Assembly: GCA_946965045.2 (NCBI GenBank)
Contig: OX337228.1
Coordinates: forward strand, 1,054,001 to 1,118,000
From: Epithemia pelagica
Lineage: Eukaryota > Bacillariophyta > Bacillariophyceae > Surirellales > Surirellaceae
DNA: 64,000 nucleotides
Reading direction: 5' to 3'
Of the stretch, positions 19,801 to 31,584 are shown in pieces. The translations under genes and the position numbers were made by a program. The notes under the pieces are model-generated. The model did not search any database. It was not told the DNA's origin and was given only the letters and a program-made list of their open reading frames with translations. Each line of letters starts with the position of its first letter. Within the stretch, counting starts at the first letter, position 1.

Positions 19801-20196
19801 TCGCATGAAAACATCCACTGCCTCCTTCGTAACATTGGAGGCGGACAGTTTCTCACCACTGGTAAGTGGTTTGCGAATTGCTGCTGCATGGACAGCCTGG
19901 GCCTTTTCTGAGGCCACCACCTCTGCTCCTCTTCCATCGTTCATTCCCTTGCCCGTTGTTGTTGTGTTTTTGCTGCATCTGGGGTGGTGAGGGCGATGAG
20001 GGATGGCCATTCCTCTTGCCTTGGCCCTGCAGATGGGGCAGTCGATGTCGGACTCAAAGATGACCGAAAGGTCCATCTTTCTCCAACCTGAACGCTTCTT
20101 CCAACTCTTCTTTGGCCAACGAGAGTACTGATTTCCGTATCGTTGCGACTGTGGCCCCATGGCCTTGGCCGCTGTGAATTGTGCTGCAGAACTCAT
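16894..20196 (-). CDS. Transposase-derived protein, KDZ/Zisupton-like, with Gln-rich tail
   Basis: A 1100-residue single-exon protein from the ATG at 20196. Zinc-ligand pairs CPICRAKARG (near residue 54), CPRCRGNL and YKCAGCSAAFYAND resemble the DUF6729-type module that precedes the catalytic domain in KDZ-like transposases. The RNase H-like core is visible: first Asp in DHTHQVVKN, second in MYSDTWPCGKDF, then LGLFHFIQRITKTLR, a block matching the LDLFHAxQRI signature seen in animal members. After a CQCRKC pair comes a long Gln/Thr/Asn-rich tail (from about residue 880) absent from ordinary transposases. The frame is intact over 3.3 kb, so it is either an active element or a retained gene. 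Terminal inverted repeats were not found by eye. The family call is from motif memory. Confidence 0.6.
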   Translation of the reverse strand: MSSAAQFTAAKAMGPQSQRYGNQYSRWPKKSWKKRSGWRKMDLSVIFESDIDCPICRAKARGMAIPHRPHHPRCSKNTTTTGKGMNDGRGAEVVASEKAQAVHAAAIRKPLTSGEKLSASNVTKEAVDVFMRPRPNCTSKNAKRGAENENTESTSVTMATESSTVGGEEGAYVPTAEDFKFEVIMRVTAVPTEVHVPRAVHALASYVTDTCLGSKRCVENLKPFFTNITVTVPPIADNTSALYDSIVGQELLVVDWELFFPSHHLRCPRCRGNLQRTRSNFSKNKSLFPIFAMSGPPKYAILMGYKCAGCSAAFYANDGELLARLPPYMAMCYPVEPKYARGTSHLAKDATRIMEASMVTYGNGDYISRMLYEGINTYYEDKTMRYYSYCAATGKESEDYVQKDGEFLVCYPPLGETIRQLYDDGASSEWQPWMVSDNERNTREIQGVRCQHMFAHDHTHQVVKNYPRRLNAAAMWTMATEAGEIACAVLVHDTSALEFAHAAEQVLRRTGFCPKAMYSDTWPCGKDFWLLLVDDLEGRLGLFHFIQRITKTLRQRHIDFGIAMKDLLDAIYEYHPEDLEKLVGCLKNGTMSSSKKQYTDEEISEMMGTKTFRQRYSKNLRKIIRGGDTIVLKLEEWKCKYKCTSTPGKPPAQGRLDPHSNQPLFTAETHQALENCKEKAKFLADPLPVEKMYREIPPSPRSSNQLVEYVPLRGESKLKSFHDNLTHFANCGMRETLADALNLAGTAQYNRAIRHKMRIMTKSQEERSVVPAGWEMVVSFGNACKTNMINILASMSGASRPPFPEVEKLPEDTGERFFSEYLETRKEITQQVPKHPLNDRCQCRKCASNKKRLPHDTSIPLLGLAEEESEVEDEIQQIQQPQTQPETQQQTRQETQQQTQQQETAQAQAISSNKRKEREGEEKESDDLDENNTSNKKQKVTNNSKALPTTTMAATNQSAATVQDQQQQHKEPQNAANSTPAMATTANGLVVLQSATTTTTTRQKNQPVNPYKQNQQRPTTLPDQQQYPFAFHSNPHGWGGLQSVPRCMPTFPPFGPPPRVQTQFCCVKYMKYCVERGKGRPPHDRRCPKQALNKAPSSFS

Positions 20197-20245
20197 GATC
20201 TCTATTTGTTATTCTAACTTATTGAAGTGTATCCTCTTTTCCAGG

Positions 20246-20285
20246 CTTCTGACCATGCTCAAAAGGGTCATGAGATGGTCAGAAG
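20246..20285. repeat. Hairpin-forming inverted repeat upstream of the transposase-like gene
   Basis: CTTCTGACCAT and ATGGTCAGAAG form an 11-bp perfect stem, extended inside by CTCA/TGAG after a one-base bulge, with a loop of about 9 bases. It lies 50-90 bp upstream of the start codon, probably in the 5' UTR or promoter of the 20196 gene. It might be a regulatory or transposon-end structure; function unknown. Confidence 0.6.
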
Positions 20286-20808
20286 AGGACTTGTCGCAAT
20301 GGTCGGCTTGGCCATGCCATGGGCGACCGTGAAGGACCGACCGGATCGGCTGATGGAATCTTCCCTCCATGTTTTTTGTCCGTGATTCGATGGGTTCCCG
20401 GGACACGGTAAGACACTTGTAACGACATTTGTTTCCTAAGTGATTTTTTGTGAAACGACATTTCTAACCCAATCATATTGCTGCCTTTTGAAACTAACAC
20501 CCCCTTTTCTTCTCTTTGTGGTTCTTGCGTTGAGAGTGTTGAGAGAGAGCACGTCCTCACTACACCACACCCTCTTGACAAGGAACATACAACAGCACCG
20601 CAACCGATCCAGGCAACGGTATAGAGCAAGGCGCTTCTTGGTGTGCGACGGGAAGAAAAAAGAATTGGAGGTGACGTTGGGGGCACCCAAGACGAATTGT
20701 GTCATTGACGACAACGACAACGACAAGTGAAACTGTTGTGGGAATCTTGCCGTGTGGAATCGTGGAACCTGTTTCAAGGACGGACCATCATCATCAATAC
20801 ACAACAAC
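20286..20808. other. Divergent promoter region
   Basis: Between the minus-strand transposase-like gene and the plus-strand DENN gene. No motif was recognised except low-complexity CAAC/ACGACA runs just before the DENN start. Confidence 0.5.
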
Positions 20809-23800
20809 ATGAATCCCTTTGACGATCCTCCTCCCTCGTCCAACACGGACGGTCCAGCGACCACGAGGAGCAACAGCAGCAGTACCAATCCCTTTGACGA
20901 TCCACCAACACCACCGTCGGGATCGTCCACTACCACCACCACAGCGACGACAACAACAACAACGACAACAAACTCTAAGCCATTCCCCAAAGTGACAACT
21001 GCCACAGCAACACCACCACCACCCCAACGACCTTCCATAACCGTGCGACCTGCCGACAAGACTCCTCCTCCTCGACCGCCCAGTTCGACTTTGGTCGTCT
21101 CGACAACGACCACCACCAGCACAACCAATGTTGCTCCTCCGTTGTCGTCGTCGTCTTCCAAACCCGAATCGGTCTCACGAATCTTGGCCCGATTGTTGGC
21201 CTTACCAGCCAATCGATCGTGTGCCGAATGTCGCATGACCTTGATTGATTCCTCCCAAGTCTATGCATCCTACAGTCCACCGCACCCTCATAACCAAAAC
21301 CACAACCACAACACTGGTTCCGATCCGGACGACAATGACCACACTATGGAACCGCGCAAATCACGAGACGAAGAAGAGGGCTTTGAAGTGTCTTCGTCGT
21401 CGTCGACGATTCATTATACCAACTTTGCGCGCAATCATGCCCAATTGGCACCACCCGGGTACCAACCCTCGTCGGAACGCCACCATGGTAGCAGTCGTTC
21501 CTTGGTGCCGGAACCCAACAACGACCCTGACCACACGAATGACACCACCAATCCGAATGGCAAACTGACTCGCGCCGAGTCGGATGAGGCTTCTACCATT
21601 ACGACCACCTCGTCCTTGTCGAAACAACCCAACCACCCATCAAGAGTCGTTGTAGTCGACCCAGTCCAATGGATCAATCGACGCGGCCTGGGACATGGCG
21701 TCTTTGTGTGTGCCATGTGTGGAGCGGCGCACAAATTGTTGGGCACCGATACCGCCCAGGTGCATTCGGTGCAAGACGGTGCGGCTTGGAACCTGCACAA
21801 TGTGCAGCAATTGAATGCCCATGGCAATGCGCACAGTCGCCGGGTGTTGGAACGCTTTGTTCCACCGCAGTATTGGACTCGCGTGCACCATGGAGGTCGG
21901 TTGCGATCGACCGATTCCATTGCCGAAAGGTTAATTTTTGTGCGCGCCAAGTATCAAGCCTTGGCCTTTTGTTTGCCGTCGCCCACGCATGGGGCCACCT
22001 GGACCGAAGAGGCCTGGACACGACTCTTGACACATCATCATCATTATGGATGGAACAATTATTTTCAAATCCATTCAGTATCCAAATCGTTACCAACGGC
22101 CGCAACACTCACCAAAGCGTCCTCCTCGTCGTCTTCCTCGTCGAGCAAATCCAAACGCAAAAAATCCAAACGATCCAAATCGCAACAACAACCACAACTG
22201 TATTATACCTTGACCGATTTGACCTTGTACGATCCTCATCGAGAACGATCCTTGCCACTACCGGTGGATGATACTCGGAGTAGTATCGTCTCCTCGTCAT
22301 CTCATCCTCATGGATTCACGTCCGAGGCCACCACCACCACCACAATGGGAGGTGCGATCTTGCCCAATCGATTGGTGGATTTCTTTTGTGTCGTGTCCGC
22401 GGGTACGACGGTGGATCCCAAACAACATGCGGCCGCTCCCTGGAATACTACCACAACCACAACACCTGTGGGTGGAACCACCAACGCCAACCTCAACACT
22501 GTTCCAGAAGACGTGTTGTTGGTTCCCAAAGTGACCAATTGTTATCCCGCACCAACCACATATACCGATATGGAATTCCCCGAACATGTCGGCTACTTTT
22601 GTTTCCCCGAAGGCTGTCGTCCCAGTCGGACCGCCTTGTCGCCCACCTTTTTTACCCTCGTACTAACCTGTTCGGATGGTCGGCGGTTATATGGGGGAGC
22701 CTTGCAATTGCACGATCACAACAACACGGTCGAAGTCTCGTCCTTACAGCAACCACAGCAACCACAATCCTCGTCTCCCACGGCCACCACAGGTCCTCCC
22801 CAATCATCATCGTCATCGTCTACGGAACCATCCGACATTGTGTACTTGCCCAAATGCTTGGTTCTCTTATCGCACTATCCCTTTTTTGACTTGTGGCGCA
22901 AATTCTTGTTGCAAATTTATCGCATTGCCTTGGTGGAAGCTCCCTTGCCCTTGGAACGCTTTATTGCCAATTTTGTCTCCGAGGTTCCCTTACCGCCTCC
23001 CGGACAATGGTCGGTGCGATATGGCTTGACCGCGCACGAAATTTGGACCATTCAACGACCACCCGACAATGAATTGCCCTTGGCGGATTTTTCCTTTCAA
23101 CCCTTGTTTCAAACCTTGAGTACTCCCAATGTCTTGGTCGTGTTGGCCTGTTTGTTGCAAGAAACACGACTCGTCCTCTTGTCCAAACACTATGCCACCT
23201 TGACGCCCGTCGCCGAAGCCTTGCTCAGTTTACTCTTTCCCTTGCATTGGGTACGTATCTGTGTATCGCAAAGGAGTCGTCCTTGTCGTTCCATGAGGGG
23301 GAAGAAGAGCACTTGTCTCTCATGTTTTTTTGCGTGTTTGTCTGCTATTCTCTTTTATTCTTCATATTCAGCACGGAATGTACATTCCCATCATGCCGTA
23401 TTCCATGTTGGACATTTTGGATGCGCCCATGCCGTTTCTGGTGGGGTTGCATTCGCGGTATCTTCAACAGGTTCCTCCCAATCGAAGGCCAGTGGGTGTT
23501 GTTTTTGTCGATTTAGATCAGGACATTATTCATTTGGGATGGAGCGATGAAGATGGACCGACACCGGCGGCCTCTATGAACAAGGGGGAACCACGACGAA
23601 CACCGGCACTGCCCGAAAAGGAGGCAAGTAAACTCAAACAGCGGCTCGCCAGTTGTGCGGCGGCTGTCTATCTCTTGCCCGATTCCGGCAAGGCCGGATG
23701 TATCACGTATGGGGATGAAAAACCCTTGCCCTTTGGCGAACGAGACTTGTATTCGCGCATCACCAGTGCCGAAGTACCAACGCAACAACAGGGACGTCGC

Positions 23801-26473
23801 AAAGAATATTTTGCCACGGTCGATCGGGCCTATGACGATGACGGGGAAATTTATACCTCCCCCGACGACTTTTTGTCGGGTCAGGGTCTCTTTCACGAAA
23901 AACAAGAACGTGTCACTACGACGCCATCGCCCTCCAACAAACGCAATCTACGCTTGGTCCGACGATTGTTGCCCACACGATCGCCTTCCCCGGCCTCGCC
24001 CACCACGGGAGACGAACTGGAAACGGCCGATTCTTCCGATTTGCCAGGAGGAGTCTCCCGAACTACAGGTGCACAAAACCGATCTTCCTTGTCCTCGGAG
24101 GGCGACGATTTCAAGGGGTTTTCGGTACCGGATATCCGCAATGCATTCTTGCGGTTTTTTGTCGGTTTGTTCAAGGGATATCGTGATTTTATTCAAGAAG
24201 AGGACGGGACCTTTCGGTCCGAAGACTTTATTGCTCGCATGAACTTGTCGTCGTCGCCTCGTTCTCGTGATTATATGGAGTCGGTCACTCGGACGCAAAT
24301 GTTTGAACGATTCATTCAAGAGCGTTTGGAAGATCCCGATGACCCTGAGGTCATGTTCTTTGACGAATCCATTGATGTGAAACAAAGCCGGTTTCGAAAA
24401 GCTCCCTTTACACGAATTCGCAACGCTGGTAAAAAGGGGGATTCCTTTTCCTTTTTGGAGGACAAGTCGAAGCAAGTAACGGAAAAATATACCCCTCCCC
24501 CACCATCGCATTTGGGACTACCCGATGATGGCCGAACCTACCATTATGGATCCTTTCCCGATTTGGATCCAGCACTGTTTGGCAAGGTACGACCGCCCAT
24601 GATGTGGAAAGAATATCACAGTAAGAGTGCAGCGTCGTCCATGCGATTGCGAGCGAGCTCCGAGATTGTCAAGAAACAACAATCGCTCGTCAATGGCATT
24701 TTGGGTGCAGCAAATACTCGCGGAAATGGCGTTGCTCCCACCGCCTCGGCCTTGGCAGGTGGAGGTCCCAATGCCTTGGAAATTGCTCTGGTGACATTGG
24801 CACGTCCTTTTATGGAATCGACACAACAAGAGCAAAAGAATGGTGCGGATGGCAATGGTGTTCCAACGTCTTTGAAACACAAAAAATCCTCGTCGCAACA
24901 ACGACTAGGGTCCTCTACCTCCAAGGACGACGGTTCTCCAGAAGAGGTTGTTCTGGCTTCACGACGATTGTCATCAGTTCTCGTACAATTATTTGTTGCG
25001 TTTCAGGCACAAGTACGGGGATATCTGGTACGGACCCGTCCAACTCGCGCCGCTACAGTGACCAACACCACCCCTGTAACGACGACTGTGGGCGATTCCA
25101 AGCCTGTAACGATTGAAGAGGCGTCCCCGGACCTCTCGGCCGCTCCAAGCAAGGAGGAAATGGAAAAACACGAATATGCGTTTTCCGTGTTGCAACAAGC
25201 TTTTCGATGGCGACAATCGCAAGAAGTACTACGTCGCAAATCGGAAGCGGCTACCAAAATGCAGTCCTTGATACGCAAGTACATGAAACAGTGTGAATTC
25301 GCCAAGGTACGAAGAGGTGTGGTGCACCTTCAAGCAACAGTGAGGGGGAGACGCATCTGTCTGACGTACCAGTTGGTACTAGATGCCATGGCCCGGGCAC
25401 AGGCCCGGTATCGAGGATACAAAGTTCGGCATGGCCTTCACCAGGTTTTTCAATCTCGTTTGGTATTGTACCGCCGTCAAATCTTTATTTTGTGGAAACG
25501 AGCACACACGTCACTGGCGTATCGGACAAAGTTTTGGACAGCCATTGAATCGCAATCATTCCTTCGACATAACTTGGCCGAATATGAACTGAAGCGACTG
25601 TGGAAGGAACTCAATCTCATTGAAGGAATGGGATTACTACTTGACGAACCGGCGGATGAGCTGGCAATCCTGGCGTCCAAATTAGGCCTCTCGAATACAA
25701 CCTACATTGCCAGTTTGACGCTGGACGAGTCACTGGATGTTGATCGAGACGATGATCTATCCTTTGTGGGTAGCATTGGGTCAACAACGTATTCGTCGAA
25801 ATCTCAATCAGCGGCGTCAAGTAGCGCCAAGTCATATTCGGTTACATCTAGCATGGATGGGACCAACCACGGTGGAAATGGCGGCAACGGTATATCCTTC
25901 TTACTGAATAGCGAACGAACGCAAATCTACGAACGACTTTCTCAGTCGTCGCATATTGGGAACGATCAGCAAGCGAAACGGCTGTTTGAAACCTTTAAGA
26001 TTGGTCCCAGGGTCAAGAAACGCAAAAAGTCGTTGGCCGAAGCAGTCTGGAGAAATTTGGATCAAGCTTCTGAATCCGCAGCGTTAATGTATGAACTGTT
26101 TCCGGAGCTTCGGAATTCGGATACCCTTCGGTTTGTCGAACCTTCCCGCAAGGGCATTCGTCGATTCCGGTACGATATGAAACCCGTGGCCGACTTTGAG
26201 ACGACCACCTTGAGAGCTCAAAAGTTGGTGGATGATCGTATCCGGAACAATGTTAGTTTGGTGGCATCGGCCGGTTTGTGTCGTATTCCGGTTCTAATGC
26301 ATCATCCTTCATCCTCGCAGGTAGTAGAGGTGAAGAACCACAGTCATGCCAAACGAGAGAGACGATCGGATCAACGACGACGACAACAAGCTTTGATGCA
26401 GGTGGGTGGATACAAATCATGGAGCCAGTGTCGGTTGCATTGGATGCAAGCGCTCGTCTCCAATTCCCTGTAG
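20809..26473 (+). CDS. ArfGAP-DENN-IQ protein
   Basis: Two exons (20809-23250, 23372-26473) joined by a 121-bp GT-AG intron, giving 1847 residues. The ATG at 20809 (MNPFDDP) is the first in frame. Order: Pro/Thr-rich N terminus; an ArfGAP-like zinc module (C138, C141, C301, C304; QWINRRGLGHGVFVC then GAAHKLLG) with an insert of about 140 residues between the Cys pairs instead of about 16; upstream DENN around 463-670; core DENN around 680-860 (VYLPKCLVLLSHYPFF; LQETRLVLLSKHYATL; intron-spanning FPLHW/HGMYIPIMPYSMLD); then basic regions and IQ motifs around 1350-1480. DENN proteins are Rab GEFs and ArfGAPs end Arf signalling; IQ motifs bind calmodulin. The arginine finger position holds Lys (K309), so GAP activity is doubtful. 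The protein probably acts at membranes, linking Rab activation to calcium. Confidence 0.8.
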
Positions 26474-27372
26474 AAGAAGAAATAACAAGCAAGAAACAAA
26501 GGAACCACCCGCCCGAACAAGGTCGACAACGTGGACGTGGTGAAGCAACGCTCGATTGTGGTCTTGTCCTGCCTTTGCTGGTTTAGACAGGAGGAGAGAT
26601 TGCACTGGGAAGCACCTCCGGCTCCGGAGCCATTGGTTCTCGTACGTTTCCACATTGGATCGCCCTCCTTGCACAATGTTGGGATCGTATCGTGTGTTCC
26701 ATAGAAACTTTTTTGATAGATCTAGAGTTATTGTTGTGCCAATCTGAATACTCCTACTTCTATCCCATTATGTAATGTAATGCCTAGGAAGTGCATGGAG
26801 TGGTAGCTCAATCAAACCCTCGACTTGGACTTGGAAAAGAGTACATCATGACGGTGTGCAGTCGCCATCTGTTGGGGCTGTGGGACTGCGACAATGACAA
26901 ATGACAACTGACATCCTGTGTCCTTTGAGTACCGGTGCGATGCAATGGCATTCCAACTTCCGAACTACAAGTGGGATTTTCTTGGATTCCGCCGCCGGTG
27001 GGTGTCACGGGAAAACACCCATGAGTATGTAAACTCCAGCGAGGTATATATGGAAAAGAGAGGGGGAGTATATCAATAATGTTGTTCGTCAAGTCATCCG
27101 ACCCCAACTCCTACAATAGTGACCGCTGGGGATACAAGGCAGACGGAGACAGCCGCAGAGAGTGCGAACGAAAATCTGCTCGTGCTGCACGCAAGCGCTG
27201 CGCTACTGCTGCCGCACCTGTACACCCAATAAATATAATCGTGTGTGTTCCCCAAACGGGGAATCTGTGAGAAATTTGTTGTTTCTTTGGGAGGATCAAG
27301 AACCTGGACAACAAGAGTGAGAGCGAATTGATCCTCTTTCCAGAGGATCTAATACATTCTCTCTCTTTGGAT
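26474..27372. other. Intergenic region between DENN and kinase genes
   Basis: About 900 bp; short open frames only. A TATA-like ggtatatatgg at about 27041-27051 and AT-rich stretches could be promoter elements of the kinase gene. No RNA gene recognised. Confidence 0.45.
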
Positions 27373-30299
27373 ATGGCAGCTCATGAAACTGTGAGTAGGA
27401 AGAGGGGGGCGAAAGAAAGAGTCATTCGTTCGATAGAAAGATTCGAGGTTGCAATAGAGTTCCATGTTTTGTTTCTCGCTTGCTTGTCTTTTGTCGTTGC
27501 TCCTACGGCCTGGAAATGGTACATACCGAGAAATCCAACTCACAAAGAGGACTTGAAGGAGGGAGAATTGCGTGGTCCAGAGTTTTTTGTTTCGGTGGAA
27601 GCAACCGTTGAATTTTATGTGGTCTCGGATTTCTTTGTTTTCAAAGAACAAATACGAACCGAGTGTTGTTCTTTTACCGGATATTGCCACCTTGGTGACT
27701 AAAAGTCTTTCGTTCCTACATTCTTTGCTTTCTATAACTCTGACTCTCATGATGATGATATGATATGGGTTTTTGCTGTGATGCATATGACACTGACTCT
27801 TGCAGTCCTCCTCAGCAGCGGTCGCTGCAGCTGGCGGAGGAGGGGAAACCAGTACGGGTGGATTTTCAGTTTTGATTGTGGCATGGGGCCCTTTGCCTCT
27901 TACAGCAGCAGCGCCTGGCGGTGGTAGTGCGTCAAATGGTGGTGGTGTGGGTGGAGGTGTTGTCTACGCCGTGGCAGTGGCACAACCGGTGCAATCCTGG
28001 ACGGTCGTACGAAGTCACCATGATTTTCATGCCCTTTCGCAAGCCTTGTCCCCGGTTCTTCGAATGCTCTTGTTGCGAATGGACGAACATGGTAGTGGTG
28101 GAGAGACCAAGGATGAAACTAATGCCGAAAGTCGAGGTCTGGTTTTGCCACCCTTTCCCTCTCCTCCCCAACATGTCAATGCTCTGCTGAGTGTCAGGAA
28201 TGAATTGCAACAGTGGCTATCCTCCATGCTAATGCACGCTAGTGTTCGAGAATCGACAGCTATTCAACAATTTTTGACGCTGGGTGCCAATACTATACCA
28301 CATCAATACGATGGTGTCGTCTGGACACAACTCAATACGCTCATATCCCCATCGTCTCCGGAACAGGGACGAGGCCATGTGGAAGTGGATGCATCGGTAG
28401 CCATCCGGACTGCTCATGCTCACACAAATCAAAGCAGCAGCAACAATAACAACAATACAGGCAGTAGCAGCAGTCAGCTCGATATGGATATGGATTACAT
28501 GTTTTTGGGAGAAGATGATGGTTCCACACCTCATCATGAGGATGAAGAAGATGATGACGACGAAGATAACCAGGGTGGTCACCATGCGCATCACCTTCAT
28601 CCTCATGGAAATGGCGAAGAGGATGATGACGACGATGAAGATTACGTACCGGCGGCATCCATGCGGTACAAACCCACGGAAGAAGATGTGGCCGATGAAG
28701 ATGAAATGGATATCATGCAATATGCGGGAGAAGTAGAAATGATTGAAGATATTGGATCCTTGGCGCAAAGTTTGGGAGCCTCTCATTTGGGACGATCTCT
28801 GCAACTCCAAGCTGAACGGAACCATCCCTTTCATGGAACCTCCGTGGTGCGTGAGGAACCCGCAACCCACCAACCACCACAACAACAGGGTATCAAAATG
28901 GGAGCCGTGCCACCTCCTTCATTGAGAGGATCTGGCAGTGGTGGAGGGGTCGGAGGAGGAGGAATTGGAAGTGCCATGGCCAATGCCATGAATCAATCCT
29001 TGTACAATACCAATTCTGCACAGCAACACAGACCACTGGCACAATCTGCACCACGATTGGACTCATTCAAAATGTTAAAAGTAATTGGAAAAGGATCGTT
29101 TGGTAAGAATCACGGCAGATGGCTTTGTGGCAGCTTCCTCCGCTCGTTTCTGACGCATTGTCTCTCTCATTGCCTTCTTCTATTCTTTCATCATCTGAAA
29201 CATTTGATTGGTGGCTGTCCTCTCTCATGAACACATTACAGGAAAAGTGTTTCTGGTCCGGGAAATCAAAACGGGTGAAATTTATGCTCTCAAGGTACTG
29301 CGGAAAGACAATATCATCAAGCGCAACCAAGTTGAACATACCAAAACCGAACGGAATGTATTGGGCTATGTGAAGCATCCATTTATTGTGGGAATGAACA
29401 TGGCCTTCCAGTCCAAGGATAAATTGTACTTTGTGTTGGATTATTGTGCGGGTGGCGAACTCTTTTACCATTTGGGCCGATTGGGACGGTTTCCCGAACC
29501 CCGAGCCCGATTCTATGCGGCAGAGATTGTGTTGGCTATTTCCTATGTTCATAGTCTGGATATTGTCTATCGGGATTTGAAACCAGAAAATGTCTTGTTG
29601 GACGACAAGGGACACATTCGGCTCACGGATTTTGGCTTGTCCAAGGAGGGCATCAGTAACAGTATCAGCGGAGCCAATAGTTTTTGTGGAACACCGGAAT
29701 ACCTGGCCCCTGAAATTTTGAATCGACAAGGTCACGGTCGTGCCGTCGATTGGTGGAGTTTGGGCGCTCTCTTGTACGAAATGTTGACGGGCCTCCCTCC
29801 CTTTTATTGTCAGGATCGGGAACGTTTGTTTGACAAGATTCGTCGAAGTGAATTGAATTATCCAGCCACGGTCCAACTGGCCGCTCGGAGTTTACTCAAG
29901 GGTTTGTTAACGAAGGACCCAAAGCATCGATTGGGGAGTGGCCCAAACGATGCCCAAGACATTCAACAACACGAATTTTTTGCCCCCATTGATTGGGACA
30001 AGTTAGTCCGGGGTGAAATCCAACCGGAATGGGTACCAAAAATCAAATCTCGTTTGGATACCAGTCAATTTGATAAGGAGTTTACGAACATGCCCATTTT
30101 TAGTCCGCAAAGTATGCCTCGAGGAGGTGCCTATGCGAATATGGTTGCCAACAGCAGTACGAATACCAGCGGCAACAACACCTCCAACAACCCTATTCTC
30201 AACAGCAACAATAATCCATTTGAAGGCTTTACCTTTACCGATCATGCCTTTTATGGACCTGCTCCTGTGACCAGTGGGGCCGGTGGTACTACGGAGTAA
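27373..30299 (+). CDS. PX-domain AGC protein kinase (SGK/S6K-like)
   Basis: Proposed exons 27373-27390, 27806-29102, 29242-30299 (790 residues). The first exon (six codons, MAAHET) is inferred: the second exon has no ATG at its start, an acceptor ttgcag ends at 27805, and GTGAGT follows the ATG-led exon in frame. A PX-like region (residues 20-150: QSWTVVRSHHDFHALSQAL, LPPFPSPP) binds phosphoinositides in the family. An acidic/Ser stretch precedes the kinase domain: GKGSFGKV split by the intron, ALKVL lysine, YRDLKPEN, DFGLSKEG, SFCGTPEYLAPE with the PDK1-type site, and a C-terminal hydrophobic motif FEGFTF. All catalytic residues are present. PX plus AGC catalytic domain recalls SGK3 and Dictyostelium-type kinases; likely roles are endosome-linked nutrient or stress signalling (inferred). 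Confidence 0.8.
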
Positions 30300-31584
30300 C
30301 CAACGCACGACTACGCCAACAACAACACTGTGAACCTTCTTTTTTCCATAGACCAATGTACAATTCCCAAACCGTGACCTGCACCCGTACATATATCCGC
30401 GACTTCACCCGAGACTGTTATTCCCACCATGCCCTCAATCCTATTCTGTCTAAACATGCGCAGGAGGAACAGTCTTGGTTTTCTTTGTATGTGTTTGTAG
30501 ACCTTTCCAAGTAGAGAACGTAACGCCCTGTGGTTCCTTTTGTAGGCTGGTATCCTCTAGATTGGTCGACCAGATCAATAGTTCTGCAAAGTGAAGGACA
30601 TGAATGGTGGACCAGACACAGAGGACATTAGCGTTCTATCGCATGGTGAGTTTCATGACAGACTCGATAACCGACAACTGTCACGATTGGAAATAAAGGT
30701 TTCAACGAATCCATTCGTCACTCTAGGTAGGGGAAGATAGCAACATTCATGTCGGCAGGACGACTAGGGCAATGTAGATACGTTGTCACAGAGGATCAAA
30801 AGCAAATGCATTGAAAACATAACTCTATTGACACAATCTGTCAAGGTTCAAAAGAAAAGCAACCGAGTCTTCCGCTAATAGGGGAGTCCTATGCTTCATC
30901 CATAGAGGATCACATAGCAAAGCTAGCTTATTCAGTTGGGTGACATACTTGTCCTTTGAATCCAGGCTTTACACAGCACGACATCAACCAGACGCCACGT
31001 CAACCAATCAGAGGTATCCAAAGTGCAGATTGTTGCACCAGCTGCCTCCGACGGCTCTCAAAGTGAGTGACCACAACCACAAAGACATTCCCTTGCGAAA
31101 ACAATTGGACCGTAATAACACAACAACAACCGCATATACATTCATGCACGACATTTCGTTTTTGTGGTGGTCTCTCCGCTCCCTGTGCAAGAACAACAAG
31201 AAACCAAGAGGGTAGAGCGAAAGAACGAGTCAGGGGCGAGCAATATACCCGAACAGAAAGAGTGAAGAAAGCAAAGACCAGCCAGTGAGCTGTAGCCCAA
31301 GGACTTGTGCGTATGCACCCGAATACGCGCCAATAGATTGGCACACTGAGAGGAGGAGAAGGCAGAGAGTGAGAAACAATCCTGTATCTCCTCAAGTAAC
31401 GAGTTCGAATTGAAAGCTCAAGACGTCTTTAGATTGTCCAGAGAGAGCCAAAGTCTCAAAGGGGAGCGCTTTGTCTATCACATTGTCGTGTAGTAGTATT
31501 CCATGTCTGGAATCTGGGGTACCACTTTCTCGCTGCTTGTTTGCATACGTACAAATACAAACAACCTAAAGTGGTTGTATAATC
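30300..31584. other. Intergenic region between kinase and W-T-x-E-E gene
   Basis: About 1.3 kb with short, motif-free open frames. No tRNA, repeat or element could be supported. The sequence cttccgctaataggggagtc (about 30868) resembles one end of the MITE family but has no partner or TA. Confidence 0.5.

Noticed and set aside
20436-21236. 266-residue minus-strand frame opposite the DENN gene
   Set aside because: Val/Gly repeats mirror the Thr/Pro codon runs of the DENN N terminus; a shadow of low-complexity coding sequence.
26795-26835. tRNA-like box (gtggtagctcaatcaaac)
   Set aside because: No cloverleaf could be drawn and no B box (ggttcgaatcc-type) follows at the right distance.
30860-30890. 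Fourth copy of the MITE family
   Set aside because: cttccgctaataggggagtc resembles one end, but no inverted partner and no TA duplication are present.
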